A stretch of DNA of 64,000 bases from Ignavibacteriota bacterium (GTDB taxonomy: Bacteria; Bacteroidota; Ignavibacteria; Ignavibacteriales; Melioribacteraceae): assembly GCA_016713565.1 (NCBI GenBank), contig JADJOX010000007.1, positions 1,602,501 through 1,666,500 on the forward strand, read 5' to 3'. Under the pieces are notes generated by a model that was not told the origin of the DNA, searched no databases, and saw nothing but the letters and a program-made list of their open reading frames with translations. A program made the position numbers and the translations under genes. Below are positions 42,282-51,930 of this stretch, piece by piece (within the stretch, counting starts at the first letter, position 1; each line of letters starts with the position of its first letter).

Positions 42282-44750
42282 ATGCCAAAATTTAATTTTA
42301 GTAAAATATTGCTTTTCTTCCTTTGTTTAATAATTACAGAAACAAATTTTTCCGCTTTTACTCAGAACACAACTCAAACTGTTCGCGGCAGGGTAATTGA
42401 CCAAGATTCAAATTTACCACTTCCGGGAGCAAATATTATTATTTTAAACTCCAATCCGATATTAGGAACATCCACAAACGTAGACGGAATATTTGAAATT
42501 GAAAATGTACCATTAGGAAGACATTCAATAAAAGTTTCCTTTATTGGTTATGAGCCAAGAATTATTTCCAACTTACTTGTTGGTGCGGGAAAAGAAGTTA
42601 TTCTAAATGTTGAATTAATTGAATCTTTGGTTTCTACGAAAGAGGTTGTAATTGAAGCCGAAATGGAGAAAGATAAGCCGTTAAATGAAATGGCCTCTAT
42701 AAGTGCTCGTGCATTCACTGTTGAAGAAACAGGTCGCTATGCAGCAAGTATTAATGATCCGGCAAGAATGGCATTGTCATTTGCAGGAGTATCAATCGGC
42801 AGTTCAGACGCACAAAATCTAATTGTCATTCGCGGTAATTCACCAATGGGTATGCTATGGCAAATTGAGGGAATTCCGGTATCAAATCCAAATCATTTTG
42901 CTGAAGAAGGAAGTTCCGGCGGTGCAGTTTGTTTAATAAGTAATAACATGCTTGATAATTCTGATTTCTTGATTGGTGCTTGGCCCGCAGGTTTTGGTAA
43001 TGCAATATCCGGTGTTTTTGATATAAACTTTCGTAACGGCAATTCGGAAAATTTTGAACACTCTTCACAGTTAGGCGGACTTGGTGCAGACATTTCTTCG
43101 GAGGGACCTATTCCATTTTTTGATGGGGCTTCTTACTTAATTAATTATCGTTATTCAACTCTATCTCTTTTAGCTGCAGCTGGAATTAATATTGTAGATA
43201 AAGATAAAGGCAGACCGGATTATCAAGATTTATCATATAAAATTTATATTCCCTCAAAAACCTTTGGGTTAATTTCAATTTGGGGAATTGGAGGAATAAG
43301 TAATAGCGAGTACAAATCTGAAATTAGTCGAGGACTTACTTATGATAACAAAGAATATTTTTTTCTAGACGAAGAAGGAGAGAAAACAAGTTCGGATATT
43401 GGGATTTTAGGATTAACACATACATATTTTACAGATAACCAAAGTTTTATCAAATCGGCATTAACGTATAACGGTGAAAAGTTAAATAATAACGAAGACG
43501 GAATTATTGAAAGCAAAGTTTGTAAAATCAATACAAATGATTTTACAAAAAGTAAATTTTCATTTTCTTCATTATATAACAGAAAAGTTAACGCAAGTTT
43601 TTCATTTAAAACAGGAGTTATAATTGATTACCTTGATTTTAGTACAAAATCTTCAGAGTACAATAATGATGTAGGTAAATTTTATACAAATGTTGATGCA
43701 ACTGGAAACAGTATTTTTTATCAGGCATATTTTCAATCAAAATATAAAATAAATAATGGTTTAAATATTTTTACAGGTTTACACAGCACACTTTTCAAGC
43801 TTAACAACAAGTCAACTATTGAACCAAGATTTTCATTAAACTGGAATATTACAAAGTTTGGATCTCTAACAATTGGCTACGGTTTACATAGTCAAATGCA
43901 TCCGTTATCATTATATTTAATGAACTTTACGAATGAAAATGGTGAAACTTTTCAGTTTAATAAAAGTCTCGATTTTTCAAAGGCTGAACATTTTGGCATT
44001 TCTTATGATAATCTTTTCTTTGATAATTGGCGCGTTAAACTTGAATTATATTTTCAAGATTTATATAATATTCCAATTGCTAAAGATACATCAAACACTA
44101 ATTATTCTTCTGAATTTCTGAAATCCTTTTCAGCACTAAATATTATTTCAAGCTTGGATTTTGTCGAATTGGTAAATAATGGTACTGGAAAAAATTATGG
44201 AACAGAATTAACAATTGAGAAATTTCTTGAAAGTGGATGGTATTTTTTATATACAGTTTCGATTTACCATTCAAAGTATACAGCATTAGATGGAATAGAA
44301 AGAAATACTCGATTTAACGGCAATTACACTTTAAATCTTCTAGCAGGAAAAGAAATTATTATTGGAGCAAATAATATATTAGGAATTAACACTCGAATTA
44401 TTTGGGCTGGAGGAAAGCGAGTTAATCCAGTAAAAAGTCCCGAACCTCAATTTGATGACTTAGGAAATCCAATAATTGATCCAATAACCGGTAATCAAAT
44501 TTTTGAAATAAAAGATGATTACACCCAAGCATTTTCAAAACAATTAAATTCCTATTTTCGTATAGATCTTGGAATTAGTTATAGATTAAATTATGAAAAT
44601 ACAGCACATATTTTTTCTTTCGATATCCAGAATTTAACAAATAGAAAAAATATTCGTAAAATAGATAAATACGATGTTGTTTCTGGACAGTATATTTATA
44701 AATACCAAGCTGGAATAATACCGACAGTAAATTACCGATTCGAATTTTAA
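42282..44750 (+). CDS. TonB-dependent outer-membrane receptor with carboxypeptidase-like N-terminal domain
   Basis: An 822-residue receptor. A signal peptide (ending near FSAFTQ) is followed by a CarboxypepD-reg-like domain at about 32-115 (VRGRVIDQDSNLPLPGANII, then NVPLGRHSIKVSFIGYEPR), a plug domain (NLIVIRGNSPMGMLWQIEGI), and a long barrel ending in VNYRFEF. It imports a large ligand using energy from TonB. No SusD-type partner is next to it, so the substrate cannot be predicted. A LytTR regulator precedes it. Confidence 0.92.
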   Translation: MPKFNFSKILLFFLCLIITETNFSAFTQNTTQTVRGRVIDQDSNLPLPGANIIILNSNPILGTSTNVDGIFEIENVPLGRHSIKVSFIGYEPRIISNLLVGAGKEVILNVELIESLVSTKEVVIEAEMEKDKPLNEMASISARAFTVEETGRYAASINDPARMALSFAGVSIGSSDAQNLIVIRGNSPMGMLWQIEGIPVSNPNHFAEEGSSGGAVCLISNNMLDNSDFLIGAWPAGFGNAISGVFDINFRNGNSENFEHSSQLGGLGADISSEGPIPFFDGASYLINYRYSTLSLLAAAGINIVDKDKGRPDYQDLSYKIYIPSKTFGLISIWGIGGISNSEYKSEISRGLTYDNKEYFFLDEEGEKTSSDIGILGLTHTYFTDNQSFIKSALTYNGEKLNNNEDGIIESKVCKINTNDFTKSKFSFSSLYNRKVNASFSFKTGVIIDYLDFSTKSSEYNNDVGKFYTNVDATGNSIFYQAYFQSKYKINNGLNIFTGLHSTLFKLNNKSTIEPRFSLNWNITKFGSLTIGYGLHSQMHPLSLYLMNFTNENGETFQFNKSLDFSKAEHFGISYDNLFFDNWRVKLELYFQDLYNIPIAKDTSNTNYSSEFLKSFSALNIISSLDFVELVNNGTGKNYGTELTIEKFLESGWYFLYTVSIYHSKYTALDGIERNTRFNGNYTLNLLAGKEIIIGANNILGINTRIIWAGGKRVNPVKSPEPQFDDLGNPIIDPITGNQIFEIKDDYTQAFSKQLNSYFRIDLGISYRLNYENTAHIFSFDIQNLTNRKNIRKIDKYDVVSGQYIYKYQAGIIPTVNYRFEF

Positions 44751-44786
44751 ATCAAAACTTTGAATAAAACATTAATTTTGAATTTA

Positions 44787-46109
44787 TCAAATTTTCACAA
44801 ATTCAACTCTTCTGTTTTGTGCTTTACCTTCAGTTGAATCATTGCTTGTAAATGGTTTGCCTTCTCCCAATCCTTTTGAGGTTAATCGATCGGTTGAAAT
44901 TCCCAATTCAATCATTTTAGTTACAACAGATTTTGCGCGCTCATCGGAAAGTTTAAGATTAGTATCTTCGTTTCCATCGCTATCCGTATGACCTTCAACA
45001 GAAAATTTCAATTCGGGATGATCTTGCATCATTTTTACAACATAATTTATTGTCCCCATGCTTTCGGGTTTAATAGTTGATTTATTAACATCAAATTTAA
45101 TTCCGGTTGTTACAAATTTTCCGTCAGTTAAAAATTTATCATAAAGTGGAACAGCGCCTTTTGCAATTCTAATATTTCTTAAATAACCGACAACTTTACC
45201 GCTTGTATTATGTGAAGAAAGTCCAATACCAGTTGGATTAAAATCAACATTTGGAATATTTAACAATCTAGTATCATCCAAATAGACTTTTAATGCTCGT
45301 TTGTTAAAAGAAATAGCAACGTGCCGCCAAGTTGGATCATTATCAACATAATTTGTTCCCTGTAAAAATATTTTCTCTATATCTTTTCCGTCAGCAGCAT
45401 TTTGTTCAACTCTCACAAATTTATTATAAGAATTATTACTAGAATTTTTATAAATATTTTTTTGGTTTTTGTAATCAGCAAAAAACACATAATATTTCAA
45501 ATGATTATCCGGGAAAAAAGCATCGAATTCAACTGTAAATTCATCCGGAAGATAATCTTCGGAACTATTTTTTATAAGCGGAACAATTCCACCGCCGCCA
45601 TTTGCATTTGATTTTCTGCAGATTATAATATTATTGCCGTCAACATTTGCATTTTCGTATGATCCTTCAACCAAATCCCACTTTGATGGAAACTCGCCAT
45701 TCTGTTCATTTTCTTGGTTGTCTTCAAAAATAATTTCAGTTCCGGGAACAAAATCATATTTATTCCAATTTAGCTTAGGCTTTACATTTTCTTTTGGAGT
45801 TGATTTGTTATTTTCTTTGGCATGTACATTTTCATCACTATTATTTTGATTTTCATCTGCATCCTCTACATCACCATCGTTTCCTGCTTTATCAATTCCA
45901 TCTTCAACACCATCCAAAGTTTTATCAACACCTTTATCAATATTATCTTCAATTCGTTTTTCTATTTTCTTTTCAGCTTTATTTTTTGATTTTTTTAAAA
46001 CTTTGTTCAAATCAATTTGGGCATAATTTATAGAAGAAAAAAATACCAACACAATTGGCAAAAGAAATAATATTTTAAATTTGTAAGTAAATAAATTTAT
46101 AATTTTCAT
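44787..46109 (-). CDS. OmpA-type peptidoglycan-anchored protein with a lectin-like middle domain
   Basis: A 440-residue secreted protein. After a signal peptide ending NYAQ there is a Lys/Asp/Glu-rich stretch (about 32-110) with many charged repeats. A middle region (about 125-325) has beta-sandwich features (FTVEFDAFFPDNHLKYYVFF, WRHVAISFNKRALKVYLDD), as in concanavalin/LamG-like folds. The C-terminal OmpA domain (about 330-440) contains LKFSVEGHTDSDGNEDTNLK, then LSDERAKSVV and QNRRVEF, which bind peptidoglycan. It converges with the TonB receptor. Confidence 0.9.
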   Translation of the reverse strand: MKIINLFTYKFKILFLLPIVLVFFSSINYAQIDLNKVLKKSKNKAEKKIEKRIEDNIDKGVDKTLDGVEDGIDKAGNDGDVEDADENQNNSDENVHAKENNKSTPKENVKPKLNWNKYDFVPGTEIIFEDNQENEQNGEFPSKWDLVEGSYENANVDGNNIIICRKSNANGGGGIVPLIKNSSEDYLPDEFTVEFDAFFPDNHLKYYVFFADYKNQKNIYKNSSNNSYNKFVRVEQNAADGKDIEKIFLQGTNYVDNDPTWRHVAISFNKRALKVYLDDTRLLNIPNVDFNPTGIGLSSHNTSGKVVGYLRNIRIAKGAVPLYDKFLTDGKFVTTGIKFDVNKSTIKPESMGTINYVVKMMQDHPELKFSVEGHTDSDGNEDTNLKLSDERAKSVVTKMIELGISTDRLTSKGLGEGKPFTSNDSTEGKAQNRRVEFVKI

Positions 46110-46456
46110 TTTATAGCTTCCTATTTATAAAATATTGTTCTAAGTATAGTAAACAATGTTTAATTTATCCACTTAGAATTTTAAGAAATTAATTTTTATT
46201 ATGATAAGAATTGATAGATCAGTCAAAATTTATATTCCCAATGTTGATTTAGAATCCGCAATAAAGGATTTTGATATTATTAACAATAAAACCAAAAGCA
46301 AGCCGATATCAGCCGTTATAATTTCGCCGATTGCATATTACTAGGTGACAAATAATTATTTTCTATTGATTAAATACCGAGGATGTATCATTTAATACGG
46401 TAGTATTTCATTTACTGCATTGTGGTTTAATTAAAGCAGAATAAATATTTTATGTT
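46110..46456. other. Intergenic region with a short doubtful reading frame
   Basis: This 347-bp gap is AT-rich. It contains one short plus-strand frame, 46201-46344 (47 codons: MIRIDRSVKIYIPNVDLESA and onward). It has no ribosome-binding site and no recognisable family. The phrase IYIPNVDLESAIKDF is faintly like the start of a VOC protein, so it may be a relic. I would not call it a gene without expression data. Confidence 0.35.
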
Positions 46457-46792
46457 TTACCTTTTTGAAGACTTTGCTTTATCATTAAATTTCAGACACA
46501 AATCTATCCAAAAATCAAAGTCCTTTTTAGTTTTAAATCCTTCCGGTTTAACGTAACAATATCCTTTAAATAATTTTCCGTTCATAATAACTTTTTCAAA
46601 TCCTTTTTTCTTTGAAATTACATCTTCCATATTTACATCATATCTGCACATTAAATTATCACTGCTAACATTTATGCACATTTTATCATTTATCAAGAAC
46701 GCTAATCCTCCGAACATTTTTTTCTCTTCAACATTCGGAATTTCAGAAAGAGCAAATCTTAATTTATCAGCTAATTTTTCATTGTAAGCCAT
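46457..46792 (-). CDS. TfoX/Sxy N-terminal domain protein
   Basis: From ATG 46792 (MAYNEKLADKLRFALSEIPN) the product has 111 residues. The upstream ATG at 46822 adds ten residues without family match. The TfoX-N core is clear: VEEKKMFGGLAFLINDKMCI, then KGYCYVKPEGFKTKKDFDFW. In competent bacteria the TfoX domain regulates DNA uptake, but stand-alone N-domain proteins are widespread with unknown roles. A decayed duplicate lies 5.6 kb away at 40813. The shared upstream 26 bp argue that both once used the same promoter. Confidence 0.88.
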   Translation of the reverse strand: MAYNEKLADKLRFALSEIPNVEEKKMFGGLAFLINDKMCINVSSDNLMCRYDVNMEDVISKKKGFEKVIMNGKLFKGYCYVKPEGFKTKKDFDFWIDLCLKFNDKAKSSKR

Positions 46793-46813
46793 TTGTGTGT
46801 AATGCCTTATTTT

Positions 46814-46839
46814 ATTTCGCAAACTTAATTATTTTTAAT
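46814..46839. repeat. 26-bp upstream repeat, second copy
   Basis: This stretch is identical to 41161-41186. It lies upstream of the intact TfoX-like gene on its promoter side. Confidence 0.8.
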
Positions 46840-47303
46840 TCAGATGTAAAATTAAACTCAATAAAATTTTATTTCTACACAATAAATTTTTCTTTATCTC
46901 ATATATTTGCTTTGCTATCAACTCAGCAGAACAAAAAGCATGTTCAATTGCGAACGATTTCAGTATTACTTTTTTCAGATTGTTAAACTATCTTAAGTGA
47001 AACTTCTTGAATTATATTCATACTTTTTTATGCTGTCTTTTATAAAATAATTATAATTTATATTAACAAAATGGTTTAAAGCAGAATTACTAAAAAATTA
47101 AAGCAGGCTCGGATAAATTGTATTTTATTTTAAGTAAAAAAATTTTGGCGAAATTATGACATGCAAATAAATTTTAGAAATGAAACTAAATTTAATAAAC
47201 CATATACCATCAGCACAATAAATTGGCTAATGGTAATTATATTTTTATTATAACTTCAAAAAATATTTTCAGATAAAATTATATAATTAGAATATAAATT
47301 ATA
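46840..47303. other. Intergenic region without recognised features
   Basis: About 460 bp of AT-rich sequence between the TfoX-like gene and the zinc-ribbon gene. I find no reading frame of note, no strong hairpin and no repeat in it. Confidence 0.5.
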
Positions 47304-47779
47304 TTACTCACTTTTTTTTCTGATTACTTTCTTTCTTGTCTTTTTTTCAGGTATTGGCATTTCGGATTCTGCTTCAAAATCTTTTTGATAATTGGTGTTA
47401 TTAAGTCCGGCATTTAAAATGTCAAGAATTTTATCAAGCTTTCCATTTAATTGAGCAATTTCCTTTTTTAAGTGCTCAGAGTTTCCAACGTTTTCACTAT
47501 TATAATCTTTTTTTCTTAAATCTCCGCCGCCAAATTTTTTATCAGCTCTTTCATAACCGAATTTCTTTTGGTCTCTATTTTGATTTTTATCAAAACAGCT
47601 GCTGCAATAAATTGGTTTGCCGCTAGTTGGTTTAAATGGAACTTCACAATCTTTGCCGCAATGATCACAAGTAGCTCTGTGCATTAAAGGTCTTTCAGAA
47701 GATCTTTCAAAATCTCTTCCAACTCTTTGACCAAAATTCTTTTTCTATCTGTTCTTTTACTACCGCTAAAATTTTTCAT
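47304..47779 (-). pseudogene. CxxC-x17-CxxC zinc-ribbon protein, interrupted by a single-base frameshift
   Basis: The long uninterrupted frame starts at MHRATCDHCGKDCEVPF (47684) and holds a zinc ribbon (CDHC ... YCSSC), an Arg/Lys-rich linker and a coiled stretch (HLKKEIAQLNGKLDKILDIL). The bases upstream clearly encode the missing head in two frames. From ATG 47779 comes MKNFSGSKRTDRKR, and after a one-base shift near 47737-47740 come NFGQRVGRDFERSSERPL and MHRA. Proteins of this type normally begin with such an Arg/Gly-rich head. One missing base (AAT instead of AAAT on the coding strand) explains it. Function unknown; nucleic-acid binding is likely. Confidence 0.75.
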
Positions 47780-47871
47780 TATTTTTCTCAAGTATTTGTA
47801 TTAATTAGATTTGTAACTTTACATAAAATTTATCAAATAAATGCATTTTGTAATATCAAATTTTCATTTTT

Positions 47872-50184
47872 TTAAAATAAATCCATTTGTTTTGCGTGCA
47901 TAATTGAATCAAATGATTTTCCGAATAACATTAAAACTGAATCGGCAATTGGTTTTAACTGCTTTTCAATATAATGCTGATAATCAAAATCAATTGGATT
48001 TAGTTCAACCGGAATAGGTCCGCGTTTTGTAATTATATAATTTACGGTTCCGCGTTCTTGATATATCATTCTTGCCGCTTTAACATGCGGAGGCTGAGAT
48101 TTAGTGTAATCATCTGAGTTTTTTCTCAATCTTTTTTTATAAATCAAATTGGAATTAAATTTTCCTAATAGAAGATCGTTAACAAAATTTTTTGTCCAAG
48201 TTTCATAGTCATCGTCATTAAATATTTTCAGGTAAAGATCATGCTGAAATACTTTAGCTAATTTAGTCCAATCAGAGCGAACGAATTCCATTCCAACGAA
48301 ATCAATTTTATCCTTTTCGATTAAGCCAGCGTATCGTTTCTTGGCTCCGCCTTCTTTGTTTCGCATAGAAGTTAAAATAAACTTTGAATAATGTTTTTCA
48401 AATTCAATTTCTAAGTAGGAGTTTAATTCAAATTCATTCAATAGCCTTTCATTCCAATATTTATTTAATTGTTCTGCAAGATTTTTTCCAAATGCAACTG
48501 GATCTTCATCTTCGTTCAAATAGTTAACAAATAAAGAATCTGTATCGCCATAAAGGACTTTAATATTTTCATTTTCCAAAAATATTTTACTTTGCTGTAA
48601 AAGCCACTGCCCGATTCCTGTAATAGCGTCTGGTAAATTGGGATGGTAGAATCTGCATCCGTAAGAACCCATTACACCGTAAAAACTATTCATTAAAATC
48701 TTTATTGCCTGAGAAAGATTTTTGTCGTTGTTCTTTTTTGCGTTTTCCCTGTGCGACATTAATTCTTCTATAAAATTTGGAAGAATATGCTTTGTTCTGG
48801 AAAATTTGATTTTGTTTGGAGTTTGTAAACTATTCACATCGTGTAATAATCTTGAAAGAGGATCAATTTTGAAAGTCTCAATTATTGACGGATATAGACT
48901 TTTAAAATCCAAAACAAAAACATTTTTATAAATTCCCGGCAATGGATCAAAAACATAACCGCCCGCGGAATGATGACCAATTTCAATATCTTTTACATTT
49001 GGCGCTACAAAACCGTTTTTATGCAGTTTAGGCAGATAAAAATGGTCAAATGCAGCGGTCATTTGTCCCAATTGATCAATGAACAAACCCGATAATTTAC
49101 TTCTTGTTACCAACTGATCAATAATTCCAACTTTGGCAAAAATTTCCGAGACTAAAATACAGTCGGTTAAATTATAAACCGCTAATTGTAATTTATCATT
49201 TTCGAACAGATAATTAATTTCATCAACTTTATTGGAATTACTTTCAATTGTTTTTCCTTTGCCCAATAATTCCTGCGAAACGGTTTCCAATTTGTAATCT
49301 TCAAATGTGAAAAAAGCGGAACGCAAAGTTGTCGGACCATCCAAAACAACTCGCCCGGATATTTTGGCAAAATAATTTCCGCTTGTTTTTTGAATGATTT
49401 TGGAGATTGAATTATCTCTTCCAATTGTAAATTTTACGTTATTTATTTGTGAACGACTTTCTAAAATTTTTAAATCAAAGCCAAGGACATTCCAGCCTAT
49501 AATTATATCGGGATCAAATTTATTTATATCCAAAACGAATTTTTCCAACAGCTCCTTTTCCGTTGAATGCTGAAAAATGTAATCACTTAGTTGAGTCTTT
49601 TCTTTGCCTAAAATTCTAACTATTCTTTTCTCAACATTGTTTTCGGTTTGATGAATTGCGTACGAAATAATAGAATTGTTTTCAGTTTTTGTTTCTATAT
49701 CAATTGAAGCAATTTTAAAATTTGGATTAAATTGTGTCGGCGAAATTTTTGGATTTTCAAATATCATTACGTCATTTTGTTTTATAAAATTACCTGAAAT
49801 ATTAACTTGAGCATTTATTCCTTTCTCCATTAAAAATCTTCGTGTTGGAATTACGTCGCTTTCGTAAGTTCTTACATTTTTCGATCGGAAAAATTCCTCA
49901 GATTTAAGCAGATCGATTTGCGTATTAAAGTAAATTGCATCTACTTCGCTAAACGCAAAACTTTTCATATCCACTTTTTTTCGCAAATGCGGAAAAGGCA
50001 ATTCAGTATTAAATGAATTTCGTTCAATAAAAAGAACGGGGCGATTTTTAAATACTAATTTAACGGTTCCGGAATTTGAAGTTCCATAGAAAATAAGAGA
50101 ATTTTTATTGCTAAAATCATTCCATTCATCGGTAAAAAGAAACGCATTTATCTCAAATGGATTATTATTATTATTGTTCATCAA
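47872..50184 (-). CDS. polB: Family-B DNA polymerase (Pol II type)
   Basis: A 770-residue DNA polymerase related to E. coli Pol II, which restarts forks and bypasses damage. The 3'-5' exonuclease motif I is IASIDIETKTEN. Polymerase motif A is DFKSLYPSII at 426-435, motif B is ILMNSFYGVMGS, and motif C is YGDTDS at 545-550. The end (RGPIPVELNPIDFDYQHYIE) is typical of the Pol II group. All catalytic acids are present. It is a single gene, expressed leftwards, with no partner genes. A TTATTATTATT tract follows its first codons. Confidence 0.95.
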   Translation of the reverse strand: MMNNNNNNPFEINAFLFTDEWNDFSNKNSLIFYGTSNSGTVKLVFKNRPVLFIERNSFNTELPFPHLRKKVDMKSFAFSEVDAIYFNTQIDLLKSEEFFRSKNVRTYESDVIPTRRFLMEKGINAQVNISGNFIKQNDVMIFENPKISPTQFNPNFKIASIDIETKTENNSIISYAIHQTENNVEKRIVRILGKEKTQLSDYIFQHSTEKELLEKFVLDINKFDPDIIIGWNVLGFDLKILESRSQINNVKFTIGRDNSISKIIQKTSGNYFAKISGRVVLDGPTTLRSAFFTFEDYKLETVSQELLGKGKTIESNSNKVDEINYLFENDKLQLAVYNLTDCILVSEIFAKVGIIDQLVTRSKLSGLFIDQLGQMTAAFDHFYLPKLHKNGFVAPNVKDIEIGHHSAGGYVFDPLPGIYKNVFVLDFKSLYPSIIETFKIDPLSRLLHDVNSLQTPNKIKFSRTKHILPNFIEELMSHRENAKKNNDKNLSQAIKILMNSFYGVMGSYGCRFYHPNLPDAITGIGQWLLQQSKIFLENENIKVLYGDTDSLFVNYLNEDEDPVAFGKNLAEQLNKYWNERLLNEFELNSYLEIEFEKHYSKFILTSMRNKEGGAKKRYAGLIEKDKIDFVGMEFVRSDWTKLAKVFQHDLYLKIFNDDDYETWTKNFVNDLLLGKFNSNLIYKKRLRKNSDDYTKSQPPHVKAARMIYQERGTVNYIITKRGPIPVELNPIDFDYQHYIEKQLKPIADSVLMLFGKSFDSIMHAKQMDLF

Positions 50185-50396
50185 TTGATAGAGTATTTTT
50201 TGAATTGGTAAATTTAAAGATAATATTGAATTTACTTTTCTGTAGTAATTTTAATAAAAAGAATAATTACGGATCTCATTTACTTTTAATAAATACGCTT
50301 GACCAAAATTTAGATCAAGAATTATTTTAAATAATCGCAAAAGTTGAAAGCTTAAAAAAATCTAAACATTATAAGGACTTATATAATATATTTATG

Positions 50397-50786
50397 TTAA
50401 ATAAATTGCTTAAGCCATTCTTCCGCTAATTTATCATCTGTAAAAGATTTAATTGGAATAGGCGGTTTTTGAAATCTAAATAATATATTCATTATAAATT
50501 GCGATAAACCCGGTTTTGATACCATTGCCATTGCTATATAAACATTCGGCAATTGTTCAGTCGAAAATTTTCGGGTTGCTTTATCAGGCACCGGTGAATT
50601 TGTTAAGTAAATTAAAAGGGGAACTTTTTTGTTCCCCGTTATCTTTTTAACTAACTCAACATTTACGGATATATTTTTAACAGTTCTTTTTATGCTTTTA
50701 GAATAGGAAATTAGGATTCCGTCATTATTTAGATAATAATCCGCAATTTCACCTTTTATTAAATTTATGTTTTCGGGAAGTTTCAT
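50397..50786 (-). CDS. STAS/SpoIIAA-like small protein of unknown function
   Basis: A 129-residue protein with alternating strands and helices: EIADYYLNNDGILISYSKSI, then KKVPLLIYLTNSPVPDKATR and VYIAMAMVSKPGLSQFIMNI, ending IKSFTDDKLAEEWLKQF. This order and ending resemble the STAS/SpoIIAA-like proteins found in Bacteroidota that are annotated with DUF names. I do not assign a role. It lies six bases after the stop of the PhnB-like gene and is co-transcribed with it. Confidence 0.6.
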   Translation of the reverse strand: MKLPENINLIKGEIADYYLNNDGILISYSKSIKRTVKNISVNVELVKKITGNKKVPLLIYLTNSPVPDKATRKFSTEQLPNVYIAMAMVSKPGLSQFIMNILFRFQKPPIPIKSFTDDKLAEEWLKQFI

Positions 50787-50792
50787 AATGGT

Positions 50793-51221
50793 TTATTTTA
50801 ATTCACAGCTCATCATCCAATTTATTCCGAATTTATCGGTTAACATGCCAAAATAAGCACCCCAAAAAGTATTTTGTAAAGGCATAGAAATATTTCCGCC
50901 TTTTGCCAGTTCATTAAATATTTTATCGGCTTCGTCTTTACTTTCTGCACTTACCGAAATAGTAAAATTATTTCCGAAAGTAACTGTGGGTGACCAATCA
51001 ACCATATCGCTTCCCATTAAAAATGTTTCTTTACTGATTGGCAGAGAAATATGCATTATTTTATTTTTCGCGTTTTCTGGAATTGGCGGCATTCCTTCTT
51101 GCGGCGGCATTTCACCAAAAGTGTTTATATTATGAAATTCACCTCCGAAAACTGTTTTATAAAAGTTGAACGCATCTCTGCAGTTCCCGTTGAATGTTAT
51201 ATATAAATTTACTGTTGCCAT
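50793..51221 (-). CDS. VOC family protein (PhnB-like)
   Basis: Starting at ATG 51221 (MATVNLYITFNGNCRDAF) the protein has 142 residues. The longer frame adds 15 residues that do not fit the family, and GGGGTT lies before the chosen start. It shows NFYKTVFGGEFHNINTFGEM, IMHISLPISKETFLMGSDMV and the end WGAYFGMLTDKFGINWMMS. It is a close paralogue of the protein at 39143. Metal and small-molecule binding is likely; no reaction is known. The STAS-like gene follows. Confidence 0.88.
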   Translation of the reverse strand: MATVNLYITFNGNCRDAFNFYKTVFGGEFHNINTFGEMPPQEGMPPIPENAKNKIMHISLPISKETFLMGSDMVDWSPTVTFGNNFTISVSAESKDEADKIFNELAKGGNISMPLQNTFWGAYFGMLTDKFGINWMMSCELK

Positions 51222-51382
51222 AAATTTAACCCCATATTTTAATATACAATAAACAAATAATATCACTTATCTTATTATTAACAAGAACAATAATAATAAA
51301 AATAAACGCAGTTAAATTATTTATCAATATTTTTTGATTTAAAACATCGAAAATTATGGTGGATTTATAAATAAAATATTTG

Positions 51383-51766
51383 CTATTTGTTTTTGTATAA
51401 AATTATAGAAAGAATTAAGATAATAAGGCTCAAACCAGCAATGGCAGGCTGCATCCAAGAAACAAAACCAATAATTAAAACTTGAACAACAATCCAAATA
51501 AGAATTATAACCGCCGAAAACAACGCGGTAAATTTACCAGTTTTAAATTTTTTAAAAACAGAAATTGAGGCGGTCAAACTGGAGCCTCCCACAAGAATAA
51601 ATAATATAAAACTTGGTATAAAATAATTTTTAAAAGGACTTCTTTCCAGCCATTGAATAGGAATGTCTTTTGCACCCGACATTCCATAGAAACCGCCGCC
51701 AAAAGCATTTAGAGCAATAAATAAAAACAAAAAACTAATTAAATATCTTAGAAAATTTCGCCGCAT
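51383..51766 (-). CDS. Small membrane protein with four helices
   Basis: A 127-residue hydrophobic protein with four predicted membrane helices (about 7-24, 47-67, 78-98, 101-124) and a basic C-terminal tail (YKNK). The first loop holds GGGFYGMSGAKDIPIQWLER. Proteins of this size and layout are common in Bacteroidota as conserved hypotheticals. I do not know its function. It is monocistronic and divergent from pruA. Confidence 0.6.
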   Translation of the reverse strand: MRRNFLRYLISFLFLFIALNAFGGGFYGMSGAKDIPIQWLERSPFKNYFIPSFILFILVGGSSLTASISVFKKFKTGKFTALFSAVIILIWIVVQVLIIGFVSWMQPAIAGLSLIILILSIILYKNK

Positions 51767-51930
51767 AACAAGGAATTATTTTATGCAAAAATATCAAACA
51801 AAACGTCAATAATGATTTTTTTTTCGATCAATTATTATTCAATCCTATTTCACTTTTTGGTCTGCGTATAATTTCTTAATTTTTATGTATAAGTTATTTT
51901 ATTTAATTAAAAGTTTTAAGGAGATTTATT

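Noticed and set aside
43933..44121. Small plus-strand frame inside the TonB receptor
   Set aside because: It is fully inside the receptor gene in another frame, AT-rich and without a start signal.
46201..46344. 47-codon plus-strand frame as a gene
   Set aside because: It has no ribosome-binding site, no clear family and no neighbours in an operon. It may be a relic, so it is mentioned only in the intergenic entry.
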